Origin: Hydnum rufescens UP504
Lineage: Eukaryota; Basidiomycota; Agaricomycetes; Cantharellales; Hydnaceae
NCBI GenBank assembly: GCA_014904985.1
Contig: MU128953.1
Location: forward strand, 237,316-301,315
Length of the DNA: 64,000 nucleotides
Direction: 5' to 3'
Shown: positions 10,996 to 21,541 of the stretch, in pieces
Layout of the letters: each line of letters starts with the position of its first letter
Position numbering within the stretch: position 1 is the first letter of the stretch
Translations under genes and position numbers: made by a program
The notes under the pieces: model-generated
The model's input: only the letters and a program-made list of their open reading frames with translations
What the model was told of the DNA's origin: nothing
Database searches by the model: none

Positions 10996-11403
10996 CCGGA
11001 CATCGCCTTTGTCACCTTATCCTGCAGAGTCTGGTGCGGTAGAGGGCAAATAAACTCGAACACAGGGCTGCCGATTCCCCCAGGGCCAAGACCAGCAGCG
11101 CTCGCGACGCTGCTCCCTAGAGTTCAGTCGTAGCTGGGCTCCAACAAGGACATCTCTCCATGAGAAACACGGTAGTCTCTCCTTCAGAGAGCCACCGAGG
11201 GCTTTCAGATACGAGTAGGAGAATAAACCAAGGAGGCCAAGATAACCTGAAATCCACCCACCGCTGTATAGTAGAGGAACTAGTGGCTCTTCCAGAACTC
11301 CACACATGCGCCATGCTAGAAATGAGGACGGTGGAACCGGCGTAGCATCATAGCCAGAGCTTCTTAGGGGGGCCTGAGTGCGATACTAGCTACAACACCG
11401 ACA

Positions 11404-11505
11404 CCGCATTAGGAGAACGAAACCATCTTCGAAGGCTCCGAAGGGCCGCATGCTGCGCTTCTGGCTCTTCAGAGTCTCTAAAGCTATTTTCATTTTCCTC
11501 GAAAC
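11404..11505. repeat. 80-bp inverted repeat, copy 2
   Basis: Left arm CGAAACCATCTTCGAAGGCT and right arm CTCTAAAGCTATTTTCATTT are imperfect reverse complements; the most decayed positions are CpG sites. Confidence 0.65.
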
Positions 11506-12226
11506 CCCCTCTTACTTGGGGGACAGCTTCATGGCAATGGCCTTGGGCAGACGCGGGTGGCATAGCGGACCGAAGTGCTAGCCCTAGAGGCCCAAACCAC
11601 ACCGCTTTTGGAGAACATGGGCGTGGTCACAGAGTTCTATGCAAAACCAAACTGGGGTTTGGGGAGATACAGTCGAAACCGCGACTGATGAGACTCACGG
11701 ACCCTTTGCCTCATTTTACCCAAATTCTGATGGATAGATGGAAAGGCTGCCAGGAGAGTGAGTGTGAATCACAACCACCTCGTAAACAGCACATTTTGGT
11801 TCTTTTGTACCCAACAACTGGTACAAGTACCGACAGTCTTTCATAAGGATGCAGGTACGACAAGGCAGACTTCCCTAGTGCATACACTGGTGCGTGTGTG
11901 GATCTGCATATGGGTGAGAGAAGAAGTGCTTCAAATGCTAGATGGGTGGCTCGGACTCACCGCCCCAGTCTGCACCGTAGCGGAAGAAAGACCACTGCAT
12001 AACAAGCAATCGACTCCAAGTCCAAACTCTAAAGAACCCAAACAGGCCGTACAAGCCCCATGAATAACCCGAAGGAGGCGGATTCCTTTCTCTGCCGTTT
12101 TCTCCCCCACCTCCAGGACTGAAGGCCCGGTGAAGGGACCGCCACACAACGCACACCCATCCGCATGCCCTATCACTTTTTATACGTGGGAAAAACCTCG
12201 CACATCACAGCCTGCTGTTTTGCTTT

Positions 12227-12383
12227 CTACAGCTCTGTCAGAATCCTCCTTCGCACACCCCCCCCCCACAACACCCCACTCAACCACCCACCCAACCCAC
12301 CCAATCTACAGCTCTGTCAGAATCCTCCTTCGCACACCCCCCCCCCACAACACCCCACTCAAACCACCCACCCACCCACCCCC
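12227..12383. repeat. Two direct copies of a 79-bp unit
   Basis: CTACAGCTCTGTCAGAATCC starts at 12227 and again at 12306. Both units include a run of C, then CACAACACCCCACTCAA and CCCACC repeats, with almost no differences, indicating a recent tandem duplication. Confidence 0.9.
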
Positions 12384-13155
12384 TAATAGTTTCGAGCACT
12401 GGGTTCACCATGTATTAGAACCGCTCTCAGTCCCTTTATGGGTAAACTGCAACCAGCCCACAGTCGGAGTTTAAACAGGCCTGTTTTCGGAGACACCCGG
12501 ATACACGCGAGGTTTCAATTTTCAAAAAGCACCGGTACAAGGTAAAGCTGAGGGTGTTCACGAGCGTAACTACTTTCGCACTGAAGCTGTGGAACGTGGC
12601 AGACCAGGGACACAATGAAATTCTATCAATTGGGTGGATTCAACTGCCACCTGGGGCACTGGTGCGATCTCCCTCCTATATACACCCACCACCCTTGAGT
12701 TCACACAGTTTTCAGGCGCGATATTCCGCAAGACCATAACTTGGTACGAAGAACCGGCGTTGAACTGGTTCTCGGTATGTGTCTGGGGCCTCTGGGTCCC
12801 CGCCAGTATGTCTAATTTCCGAATAGGAATCAAGCACTCAGGTGCTTGGTACCTACTGATTCCGGGGGATGGCCTCGCGCGACCCCTGAGATGTACGCGA
12901 CCCGCATACCCCTCAACAGATTTCGCATCACTCTCTCCAATCGCCTTTACGAGCCTGGAGGAGACCGAAGACAAGCTCAAAGCTCTGCGCCAAGATTCGA
13001 AGAAGAACAAAAAGATCAGAACCCGCGATCAGAGCGAAAGAGACACGAGTAAAGCCAACAACTCCTATTCGCTATGCCGTGATACGTAGGCGCTCCTGTG
13101 CTTCTTTCGTTGGGTCTCTTATCCACCTGATTCTTTAGACCCGCCCGTATAACCT
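12384..13155. other. Unassigned, possible 5' exons of the next gene
   Basis: An open plus-strand frame at 12634-13089 ends in a charged stretch (ETEDKLKALRQDSKKNKKIR) that may be coding. I could not join it to the following gene with confident splice sites. Confidence 0.25.
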
Positions 13156-14501
13156 ATGGCAAAGACATTCAGGACTCTTCTTACACTACCATCACCAATG
13201 AAGATGCTAGCTGCCAAAGAAGCGCTTTTGAACACTCACGGTCTGTCTCCACACAATCCCAGCTCGTATTACTCTGACGCAGTAGCCCTCAACAGCGTCA
13301 TTCTTGGAGCTCTCCGAAAAACTCTCCGAGTCTCGAAATTTATAATCGGTGACTCACCTTGGAATGGTCTAGTGAACCGCCTCATCGTTTTCGCAAGCAC
13401 ACCCTCATCTCCAGAGGCTTCGAGGGTCGGTAGAGTTCCTCTGGACATTTCCTGCGCCGAGGTGTTGTTTTCAGAGGCCGGCGAGGCGTTTGGTCCAGAG
13501 AACCATTTCTTCATCCCGAAAGGGCCATCTAAATATGAGGTGAGCCCAAATGAGCATCGGTGTTCTCAGTAACGCGATGCTTGTATTCAGGGAAGCGACC
13601 CCCATTCACTCAATACGGATTTTGGTGTAAGTTGTCACTCAGCAGTCATTTCTTCCTGCCCTAATAGCCTCCAGGGGCAGCCCATTCGTGCCTTTTTTCG
13701 CCTCGAGACTGTTCGTCCACGCGACAAACTTCACGAGGGGACTGCTCCCACCATCCTTCTTGTCTACGACGCCGTCTCTGCATTTAGGGTCCTGCAAGAA
13801 GCAGGCGTAGATACCACCAACTGGGAACTCGGCGCCACTAGTCTAGTGCTTCAAACCGGTGCTCGACAGATGTCTTTTAATTTGCACCGCCCGCACTCCC
13901 ACAGGCCCACGAATTTTAGGCCCAGGTCTCGCTCACCCACTATGAATCGAGAACACAACCATAACTCTTCCCCGTCTTCTCACCGCCCAGCATCTCCGTC
14001 TCGCGGAATGGGCCTCGCCCCAGTGTACGTTATTGACATCCGATCCCTATGGCTCACGATGCCAGGGATGTCATTCCCGGCGCCCAGCTTGCTCGACATG
14101 GCATACAGGTTGAACCTGGACTCTAGTGCTGGGTCATCACTCAGCGCAGGGAATGACTTGGAGTAAGTGCTTGCCGTCCCATCCAGCTCGGGTCTCTTCA
14201 CTGATTCAACGCGACGATGGTTTGTAGTCTAGTGTACAGAGTCTGGACATCCCTCGTCGGGGCTGCTCCAATCGATGACCAAGCCAAAGTAATTCGCCCC
14301 GGACCTCTTCCCTCTCTTGCATCCACTGCCGATTCCGAAGCCCCCGATCCCATGGGGACAACCCAAAAGAACTGTAAAGATGAAGATAATTCAGCTTCCC
14401 TGGGCAAATTCGCCGGCACCAGCGCTCAGCCAGTTCTCTATGAGGACCCGTACTCTGCTTTTGAGAAATGGGCAAGCGAGGACGAAGATCTGGATGAATG
14501 A
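13156..14501 (+). CDS. Gfd2/YDR514C-like DEDD exonuclease-fold protein
   Basis: A spliced plus-strand gene starts at the ATG at 13156. Introns fit at about 13537-13593 (GAG|GTGAGC to TTCAG), 13630-13675 (GGT|GTAAGT to CTCCAG) and 14165-14229 (GTAAGT to TTTGTAG), all keeping frame. The protein shows the order of the Gfd2/YDR514C-like RNase H fold: VPLDISCAE (first acidic strand), NHFFIPKGPSKYE, then TILLVYD (second acid), VYVIDIRSLW, and AGNDLD (third acid, matching HNAGND in relatives). A Ser/Arg/His-rich insert (13880-13990) separates the second and third motifs. The usual DxE of the first motif appears as DxS, and the usual HNAGND His is missing, so nuclease activity is doubtful. Terminal exon ends acidic (EDEDLDE). 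The family call rests on motif order, not on a search. Confidence 0.55.
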
Positions 14502-15144
14502 GTACCATGGCGCGGGGCGGACTTGTGGGGGGACGAATACACACCTGACTACACAACACACATACTTGGTGTTTCTCTCCTACATGCGTGCAGCTTCCGC
14601 CGAGCGTCGCTCGTTAAATTGATCAATAAACAGTTTGGACGAAATTAGGTAGTCGTCATCCAGTAGAACCTAGAACCTACGCTCTTGTTGCCTCCCCCTC
14701 CCAACCTCCCGGCAGCTACCCCGTGCCGAACACAAACAGCCGTTCGTACGATTTGTGTTGTATTCAAACCAGGTGTACACTGCCACAGTGCCTTATACTG
14801 TGCTGTCTCTTTGGTGTTCCGCGCTTGCTTGATCCCGGCATGTGCCGGCGTTGAGTTGCGCCCTCGGATGCAATCCGGAGTAGTTTCGGTCTTTGCCGTA
14901 GGCTGTCCTGTTGCCGCTCTTCCTCTATTATTTTCCTTGCGTCGCTCCGAGTGGAGTCGCTGAGATCTCGACAACTGAGCGATCGATGAACGATTTTAGC
15001 GCATCGTACCCTGCCGTATTGGCGTGCTTCTGAGGTACGCAGTTGAGTTCTAAATTCGATTTTTTTTTATCGTGCTAGGGCGGGAATTTGACTCGCCCCG
15101 GTCTCGCCAAAAGCAAAACCGCACTGCCCAGGGGGAAACAGGTG
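14502..15144. other. Leader region of a hairpin-module element
   Basis: No gene. Positions 14837-14862 contain GCATGTGCCGGCGTTGAGTT, the same GCCGGC/GTTGAG motif found beside the other hairpin arrays (5.26, 5.76, 29.14, 36.69 kb), with similar upstream sequence (GTGTTCCGCGC against TGTTGGGCGC). Confidence 0.55.
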
Positions 15145-15172
15145 CCACACACCCGCCGCAGCGGGTGTGTGG
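15145..15172. repeat. Hairpin 2 of an isolated module
   Basis: Perfect stem CCACACACCCGC / GCGGGTGTGTGG with a four-base loop, identical in design to those in the 5.8-7.3 kb array, placed ten bases before a GTGAGT donor. Confidence 0.9.
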
Positions 15173-15181
15173 TACCCTCAG

Positions 15182-15284
15182 GTGAGTTCTTTTTACATAG
15201 CTACCGCGACGCGAAAGAGCAGCGAAAGCTGCTCTTTTTTGCGATGCATCTATTTCTTAACTAACACACTATTCCTCACTCTAG
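15182..15284 (+). other. Hairpin-containing intron 1
   Basis: Canonical intron signals: CCTCAG|GTGAGT donor, hairpin 1 at 15211-15243 (GCGAAAGAGCAGC / GCTGCTCTTTTTTGC), branch-like CTTAACTAAC and CTCTAG acceptor. Length 103 nt. The hairpin occupies the middle of the intron. Confidence 0.7.
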
Positions 15285-15410
15285 CCCTCCCAAATGAAAC
15301 CTGCACGGAAACCCGTGTCAAACCCTAGGTCTACCCCCATGTCAAGCTCCACACGAGAAATACGCCGATACTGGAAGACAGGCACCACACAGCGCGTGCG
15401 ATGCCATCAA

Positions 15411-15503
15411 GTGAGTACTTCTTTCTGGCTGTGCAAAAAGAGCAGCGAGAGCAGCTCTTTTTGTGCAGCTTTCAGGTTTTAACTAACGTATTGCTTATTC
15501 TAG
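15411..15503 (+). other. Hairpin-containing intron 2
   Basis: CATCAA|GTGAGT donor, hairpin at about 15431-15466 (GCAAAAAGAGC / GCTCTTTTTGTGC), TTTTAACTAAC branch site and TTCTAG acceptor. Length 93 nt. The exons before and after begin with similar words (CCCAAATGAAA), so exon and intron were duplicated together. Confidence 0.7.
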
Positions 15504-15512
15504 GTTACCCAA

Positions 15513-16480
15513 ATGAAAACCAGCCTGAAAACTCCCCGAGTCCCCCTACTGATGCCCTCGTACGAGCCTCCGCGTCAAACCCTGTGCGAACCCCGATGTC
15601 AACGCCGGAATCAGACACCGCACAAGGAATGCCCCAGTACGGATGTGCCTACTCTCATCGCGTCCTTTGACCCTGACACGCGCAAGCAAATTCTTAGCGG
15701 CTACTTTGCAGTGCGCGCAGCACTCGAAAGTCGCGCGCCCGCCACCGAGGTTCCGCGCTCTCCTCCCTCCGCCTGTTTCACAGCCGCCAAGTCTGGCCAA
15801 GCCTCCATCCACGGCCTTTTGGGAGGCCAAGGCGGCGACAAGGTGTATTTTGGTGAGCCCAAGGCCGTTTGCGATATCTACCGCCCCTACGTGACAGACT
15901 TGATTGCCGTCGTCACAAAGAATATTTTGCAACCCACAGAGAAAGCGTCTCTCGATGGGTTCACGTACTATGCCCATGGACTAGATGTCCTTGGATGGTT
16001 AAATGGCTCCACGACTCTACCTCCCCTGGAGTACCTCGCATCTGTCCCAATCTCCTTCCCTCTTATTGGCCTTACGCGGCTCGTTCGGTACTTTGTCACT
16101 GCTCGTGTCTCCAACCTCTCTCCCGGCAAACTGGGGAGCATCATTCAGGGGGTCACTGGCCACACTCAGGACATGGTCATAGCTGTTGCTATTGCCGCGT
16201 CCACCACATCCGACTCGTATACTACAAACGTGGCCAAAACCATCAAATGGCCCTTCTACATGGGACTTCATGGTCAGGATGCGTTCCCTGTCCTCGCCCT
16301 CGAGCCTATGATCGTTCAAGACGCCATTAAAGAGGGTGAGAGCGCCCCTGTGCCCATGTTAACCGTCTCAGGCCTCACTCTCAAGGCTCCCAAGGTACAC
16401 ATCAATAGTACCAATCCGTACCTGCCGACCAACTCTAAACTCTTCGCTTCGCTAAACAATGGTTCCAAAATTTTGTTGCC
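15513..16480 (+). pseudogene. Fatty acid synthase beta, N-terminal acyltransferase fragment
   Basis: From about residue 45 the frame opened at ATG 15513 matches the starter acyltransferase (SAT) domain of fungal FAS beta: LIASFDPDTRKQILSGYF, GLLGGQGGDKVYFGE, GLDVLGWLNGST, YLASVPISFPLIGLTRLVRY, LGSIIQGVTGHTQDMVIAVA, FYMGLHGQDAFPVLALEP, and INSTNPYLPTNSKLFASLNN. The usual order and spacing are kept over about 280 residues; the full subunit exceeds 2,000. The nucleophile motif GHSQG reads GHTQD, so the catalytic Ser is Thr. The first 45 residues derive from the hairpin-module exon. After SLNNGSK the FAS match ends abruptly and another sequence begins in the same frame. The ORF is long but this is best read as a captured or truncated fragment. 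Confidence 0.7.
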
Positions 16481-16489
16481 ACTGAGGTG

Positions 16490-16775
16490 CCAATACTACT
16501 CCCTGGGGAGGACCCCGAGAGGATGGCAGCCTTCAACTCGCAGACCCTTTATCTCTAGGTGCGATGTAATCTGGACAGCTGAGAATTTAGGCATATGTAG
16601 TGGTCGCAGCCTTAGAATTAGAGGCATGACGGAGCTGCTGAAGCACGGTCTATCGCATGAGTGGGTGAAGATACAAGGGCGGCGGAAACCCGATGCTTTC
16701 GAAAGATATATTCGCGATACTCCCGAGATTCTCAGGTTAGAACTGGCTCGCCTAGCTAGCACAAGAGATACATGA
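16490..16775 (+). mobile_element. Tyrosine-recombinase C-terminal fragment fused to FAS fragment
   Basis: The last 95 residues of the ORF ending at 16775 resemble the C-terminal catalytic part of tyrosine recombinases of fungal Crypton/DIRS-like elements: RPFISRCDVIWTAENLGI, CSGRSLRIRGMTELLKHGL, WVKIQGRRKPDAFERYIRDT. Families usually read GHSFRIGG..EYLLRGV then MGRWSSDAFxxYLR; here the His is Arg, the helix Arg is kept and the nucleophile Tyr is present in FERYIR. No N-terminal recombinase domain is found upstream, where FAS sequence lies instead. Likely a dead remnant joined to FAS by recombination. Confidence 0.55.
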
Positions 16776-18339
16776 TTTCCTCTCCTCCCATCCGTGATTC
16801 CCACACCTAGGCGATCGCCCTGCCTCTTAAGCTTCATGTCTTTAAACGAGTTGCTCGTGCCTTGGACTAGTTTGGCAATCCCACTATGGTTTAGACTAAT
16901 TTCTTTGAAATATCATAGTGCCTTTGTTCCAGTAGAGCTGCCTAAGGCAGTCATGAGTCCGGCGCTAGAATCTCCCGGGTATCTCCGGCGTTGAGTACAC
17001 GTAGCTTGCACTGTCAACCCATCCTCTTCGCGACCACTGCCCAGCTGAGCCGTTGGTGGCAGCTGGTCTGCTGACCGACTTCTTAGCGCCTTGTGTCTTC
17101 TTCCTGTCTTTCTGGTAACGTCTCGATTCATACCAAGTAGGCAAACATGGCCATTTCGGGTCGACACTCGTCCTTCCAAGCTGACCTTGCGTGGACGAGA
17201 CAGCCCCGCGATATATTCAAGAGAGCCGAACCTCCCATCCTCCGAACCCAACCTGCAACCCACCCACGCCACGACGCGTAAACGCGTCAACCCAGCTCGC
17301 CACCACGTTCTGATTGCTGGTGTTCTCAGAAATACTGGTTCGTGCGTTTTCCACAAGACAACCGCACAAATTCATGTTCAACGCAGTGATTGTCGCCCAG
17401 TGCAGCCCGGAAAACACCTGCGCGTAGTGCCCGGAAACAGGAGGGCGAGTGGAAGCCCGCGACGCTATGTTCATTACCCTACTCGCCTGTTCGCAGCACC
17501 CTTCAGTGCTGCTAGGGTCCTACAAGAGAGAATGAGCGGCAAGTAGTGCGTGTTTCTTGTACAGAGCCGCGTTATTAGTGGCATAGCTATAGGAAATGAA
17601 GCGATGTTTTCCAGGTGCCTGGGCAGTTCATAGCCAAGGCGACACTCGATTCCCATACTACTAGCATTTCACGCATGGAAGAAGCTACTGCGGGTATGGA
17701 AGTGCTGGTGCGGTGTGACTTGCGGAGTTTACTGTGTGTGGGTGAGATTTGGAGTTGCTTCCTACCAGATGCCCGGGGAACCTGACTGGCAGCTATCGGG
17801 CGAAGCGCATTAACCATCGGGAGTCACCTGAGCTGGGAGAGGTAGTCCTCGTGAGTTGGATGCCTCCCTCTACTCCAGCCCCCCCCTTTCACACAAAATG
17901 CTGCCTTCAGGGTAGCATCAGGTGCATCTCTCTGAACCCCTTGGCTTGGTGCACGCCCGAGAAAGACGGGGACCGAAATCCCAGCAACGATCGAGAATCT
18001 GGGACCTGAATGGCGATGATCGGTGGGCTTGGGTAGTCCGCCAACTACGGCAGCAGCAGCCGGAAGAAACCCTGGCATTTTAGTCCCCTCATAGTGGGTG
18101 CGGCCGTTCGGCCTATACTGTAGATTCGCGCTGACTGCCTGCAGCCCGCAGTCCTGAAAATCCCCTCTTTTATCGGCTGATGGCCGAATGGTCTCCCCTA
18201 GGGTAGCCAAATACACCGCCATCTAATTAGCGCCAAACATGAGTGAGTTAGTGGGGTTCCTGCTGTCCCTATCTACTATCTAGCGAAGCCACCCCGCTGC
18301 AGATCTGGGTGCCACAGCCTGGCATGGGTAGGGCACGTG
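16776..18339. other. Intergenic, no recognised gene
   Basis: Short open frames only. A GCGTTGAGT motif occurs at about 16990 but without adjacent hairpins. A minus-strand ATG frame at 17824-18222 (132 residues) has no family resemblance and no splice support. Confidence 0.35.
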
Positions 18340-18792
18340 GTGGCCTGCCGGCGTGTCGAGATCTGTGAAGTGATGCAGTGCACCTGCCACTGGCAGCTGA
18401 GCAGCTCCATGCCGCCCCCGTGAGGGGTCACGCCCACTGAGCGAAAAATTTGGGCCCGACAGCGCGTCGGTCAACTTGGGCCGCAGCCCCCTCTCGGCCG
18501 TAGATCTGCGTGCAGCAGCTCGGCGAGGGCCGGGGCTCGCTCGGTGCGTTTCGCGCGCCGAGATCTGCGGAGTGGTGCGGTGCACCCGCCACCGGCCGCT
18601 GAACAGCGGCGGCCCACCACCTTCGGCGCCCCTCTGCGCCGTAGATCTGCGTGCAGCAGCTCGGCACGGACGGGGTTCGCTCGGCGGGTTTCCGGCACGC
18701 CGAGACTCGTGGAGCGGCGCAGCGCACCCGCCACCGGCTGCTGAGTAGCCCCAGCACACCGCCCCCACCGCCCTCTGCGCTGTAGAGTGGCG
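18340..18792. repeat. GC-rich tandem repeat, period about 144 bp
   Basis: GTAGATCTGCGTGCAGCAGC begins units near 18498 and 18642; a more diverged unit precedes at about 18355. Each carries a GAGATCTGYGGAGTGRTGCR-like word and CACCCGCCACCGGC. Long open frames on both strands here reflect base composition and repetition, not genes. Confidence 0.8.
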
Positions 18793-19806
18793 CAGCTACT
18801 AGCATGAGAACCCGCTGTACCTCGGCTGGTTGGGCTGGGTGCGAGCCACACCAGTGTAGGCCCTGTTTGCTATGACCCCTGTGAGCTCTCTGTGAGACGG
18901 TGGTTCTGCTACTTTGAGCGGGATTTTTCCCTCTTGCAGCGAGGGATATAGGAGTGGAACTGGTGGTGGAGAGGGATCCCACCCCCTATTACACAATCCT
19001 AAAAGCAGCTACCCCTATTATGTAATTTATGTAGTTATCAGCAGCCAGAGAAGGTGCATTTTTGACTTCACCTCCCTTTGTGGACTCCACCCAGCACAAA
19101 GCGCCCAATGTGATTGGGCAAGAAGCAAGGAGTCCTCCTTACTGCATCACACATTTTCACACTCTTCATTCACACCTCTGACTCCTACCCCTGGCTATCA
19201 TCCAGCACCTATCACCCATACAATGCTGGGCAATTCTTGGGAAAAAGGACAGCCAAGATCCAAGCAGAACTCAACACTCTAGCAAATGCCCTTGGTGGGA
19301 ACCTCTTCCATTGGGGACAATCTAGCCTAGTGAAGTGAGCAATGGGGAGCTGGAAAATATTCTCCGTTGTCATCATCGAGAAAGGGGGCAGGAGACTCGG
19401 GCAACACTGGCGATCACGCCAGTCGGGCTTTGTCACAGAAAAATGAGGTGCAAACGGAGAAAGAGGACTAGGACGATGGGGGGGTACTTCCTGCATGCCT
19501 CCCGAGCGATCTGTGCCCGGTGTTGGGAACAGGACTGGGGGGGCTGAATTTGGGAGTCCATTTCCTCCTTTTTGGCCCCAATCAGCTCTACTCATCTCAA
19601 ATGAAATCCTGGTTCTCCCTGGAAGATGTAGGTCCTAGTATGGAGACCAGAAAGCAGGGGCGGTTGATCACCACCTGCCCTAGGGGGATGTGCCCATTTA
19701 TCAAAGCACAGTTGGTGATGGTACGGGATTTGTTGCCGTTAAGGTCATCAACAAAGGCAACCACACTCACCACGAGAAAAACTGCAACCGCACAACCAAT
19801 TGGTTG
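18793..19806. other. Intergenic, no recognised gene
   Basis: CpG-poor in parts (18.95-19.3 kb). Nothing matches a known family. Confidence 0.35.
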
Positions 19807-20502
19807 TATGGGCATTATACTGTAAAAAAAAGAAATATCTGAACGAATGAAGAAATGAAGAAATGAACGAACAGATTTTTGAATGAACGGATTTTTGAAC
19901 GAACGGATTTTTGAGCGAATGGATTTTTGAATGAGCGGATTTTTGAACGAACAGACTCTTGAATGAATGGATTTTTGAACACACCTTAGGCAGCCCTATT
20001 TCGGTACCTAATTAGGTAGTCTTTTCTTGGTAAAATAGTCTAATGGGCCTATGTGCACATGGCCCCACATGTGCTTAGCACCTGGAATGGCCATAGTCAA
20101 ACGGGCAGGATAGGGTGGGATTTCCCATTTTGGAAACCCCACCCTATCCTGCCCTTTTGACTATGGCCATGCCGGGTGCTAAGTACACGTGGGGCCATGT
20201 GCACATAGGCCTATTAGACTATTTTACCAAGAAAAGACTATCTAATTAGGTACCGAAATAGGGCTGCCTAGGGTGCGTTCAAAAATCCATTCATTCAAGA
20301 GTCCGTTCGTTGAAAAATCCATTTGTTCAAAAATCCGTTCGTTCAAAAACCCGCTCGTTCAAAAACCCGTTCGTTCAAAAATCCGTTCGTTCAAAAATCC
20401 GTTCATTCAAAAATCTGTTCATTTGTTCAAAAGTTCGTTCGTTCATTTCTTCATTTCTTCATTCGTTCAGATATTTCTTTTCTTTACAGTATAATGCCCA
20501 TA
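19807..20502. mobile_element. Foldback element 1
   Basis: Nearly the whole 696 bp is an inverted repeat centred near 20130. Termini are TATGGGCATTATACTGTAAA and its complement; inside come tandem words GAACGAAYGGATTTTT, then a unique arm containing TTAGGCAGCCCTATTTCGGT. The ends fit a TA target duplication, as in Tc1/mariner-type elements. It encodes no protein; the FVQKSV-like open frames come from the tandem words. Confidence 0.85.
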
Positions 20503-20508
20503 TTATGG

Positions 20509-21359
20509 TATGGGCATTATACTGTAAAAAAAATAAATGTCTGAACAAATGAACATTTGAACAAGTGAATATTTGAACAAACGAACATTTGAACGAGTGA
20601 ATATTTGAACGAACGGACTTTTGAACGAATGGACTTTTGAACGAACAAACTTTTGAACGAATGAACTTTTGAACAAATGAACACATATTGGGGTGAATGG
20701 ACTAGTCGGTCTGCTACTTTGAGAACTGATTTCTCTAAGTCCACCTGTACCTAACCGAGACTAGACGGGAGCCCGGTGTTGGCCCCAGATCTTTTAATCC
20801 CACAACCTGTAAACCACCCATGGGTGTTACAAATCGAGTCAAATTGACTAATATAAAGACGTGCAAGCAGGGAACAGAAAAATAGCCCTTAAGGCCACCC
20901 ATTAATTTCCTTATATAGTGGGCACACGGACTTAGGCTTGTGCTCATCATTTTGGTCGTTCTCTCGTCAAGAACAACCAAGATGATGAGCACAAGCCTAA
21001 GTCCGTGTGCCCACTATATAAGGAAATTAATGGGTGGCCTTAAGGGCTATTTTTCTGTTCCCTGCTTGCACGTCTTTATATTAGTCAATTTGACTCGATT
21101 TGTAACACCCATGGGTGGTTTACAGGTTGTGGGATTAAAAGATCTGGGGCCAACACCGGGCTCCCGTCTAGTTTCGGTTAGGTACAGGTGGACTTAGAGA
21201 AATCAGTTCTCAAAGTAGCAGACCGACTAGTCCATTCACCCCAATATGTGTTCATTTGTTCAAAAGTTCATTCGTTCAAAAGTTTGTTCGTTCAAAAGTC
21301 CATTCGTTCAAAAGTCCGTTCGTTCAAATATTCACTCGTTCAAGTGTTCGTTTGTTCAT
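20509..21359. mobile_element. Foldback element 2, right end truncated
   Basis: Same termini and GAACAAATGAAC tandem words as element 1 but a different internal arm (contains CACCCATGGGTGTTACAAAT). The palindrome centre is near 20963, so the right arm should run to about 21418, yet it stops at about 21359 inside the TTCGTTTGTTCA words. It starts six bases after element 1 ends, producing head-to-head termini. Confidence 0.85.
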
Positions 21360-21360
21360 A

Positions 21361-21510
21361 CTATTAAGACTTGAGCCGACTTCAGGCTGAAGTCGAGTCG
21401 CCCAAAGTCAAGTCTTTTGATTAGTAATCAAAGGACTTGACTTGACTTGGCTTAGAAGAGACTGGCTTCGGAATTGAGCCGACTTGAAGCCAAGTCCCTC
21501 GCAACACCAC
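21361..21510. repeat. GACTTGAGTCGACTT-type repeat, copy at 21.4 kb
   Basis: Dense GACTTGA/TCAAGTC words ending in GCAACACCACCC. A related copy at 47945-48105 ends in the same GCAACACCACCC. Confidence 0.7.
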
Positions 21511-21541
21511 CCTTAGCAGTATTGGTCCAGCCCACGCACGG

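Larger units (their letters stand above)
10475..12226. other. Intergenic with foldback repeats
   Basis: No gene recognised. Short open frames here are patchy and lack splice-supported continuity. Two copies of the 80-bp inverted repeat are listed separately. Confidence 0.4.

Noticed and set aside
16490..16775. Starship-type giant element captain
   Set aside because: Only a C-terminal recombinase fragment is present, fused to FAS sequence, without element boundaries or a full captain gene.
18428..18982. Several long overlapping open frames on both strands
   Set aside because: They arise from GC-rich tandem repeats; no frame has a non-repetitive protein pattern.
19748..20744. Open frames reading FVQKSVRSK-type peptides
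   Set aside because: They are translations of the foldback tandem words GAACGAAYGGATTTTT in all phases.
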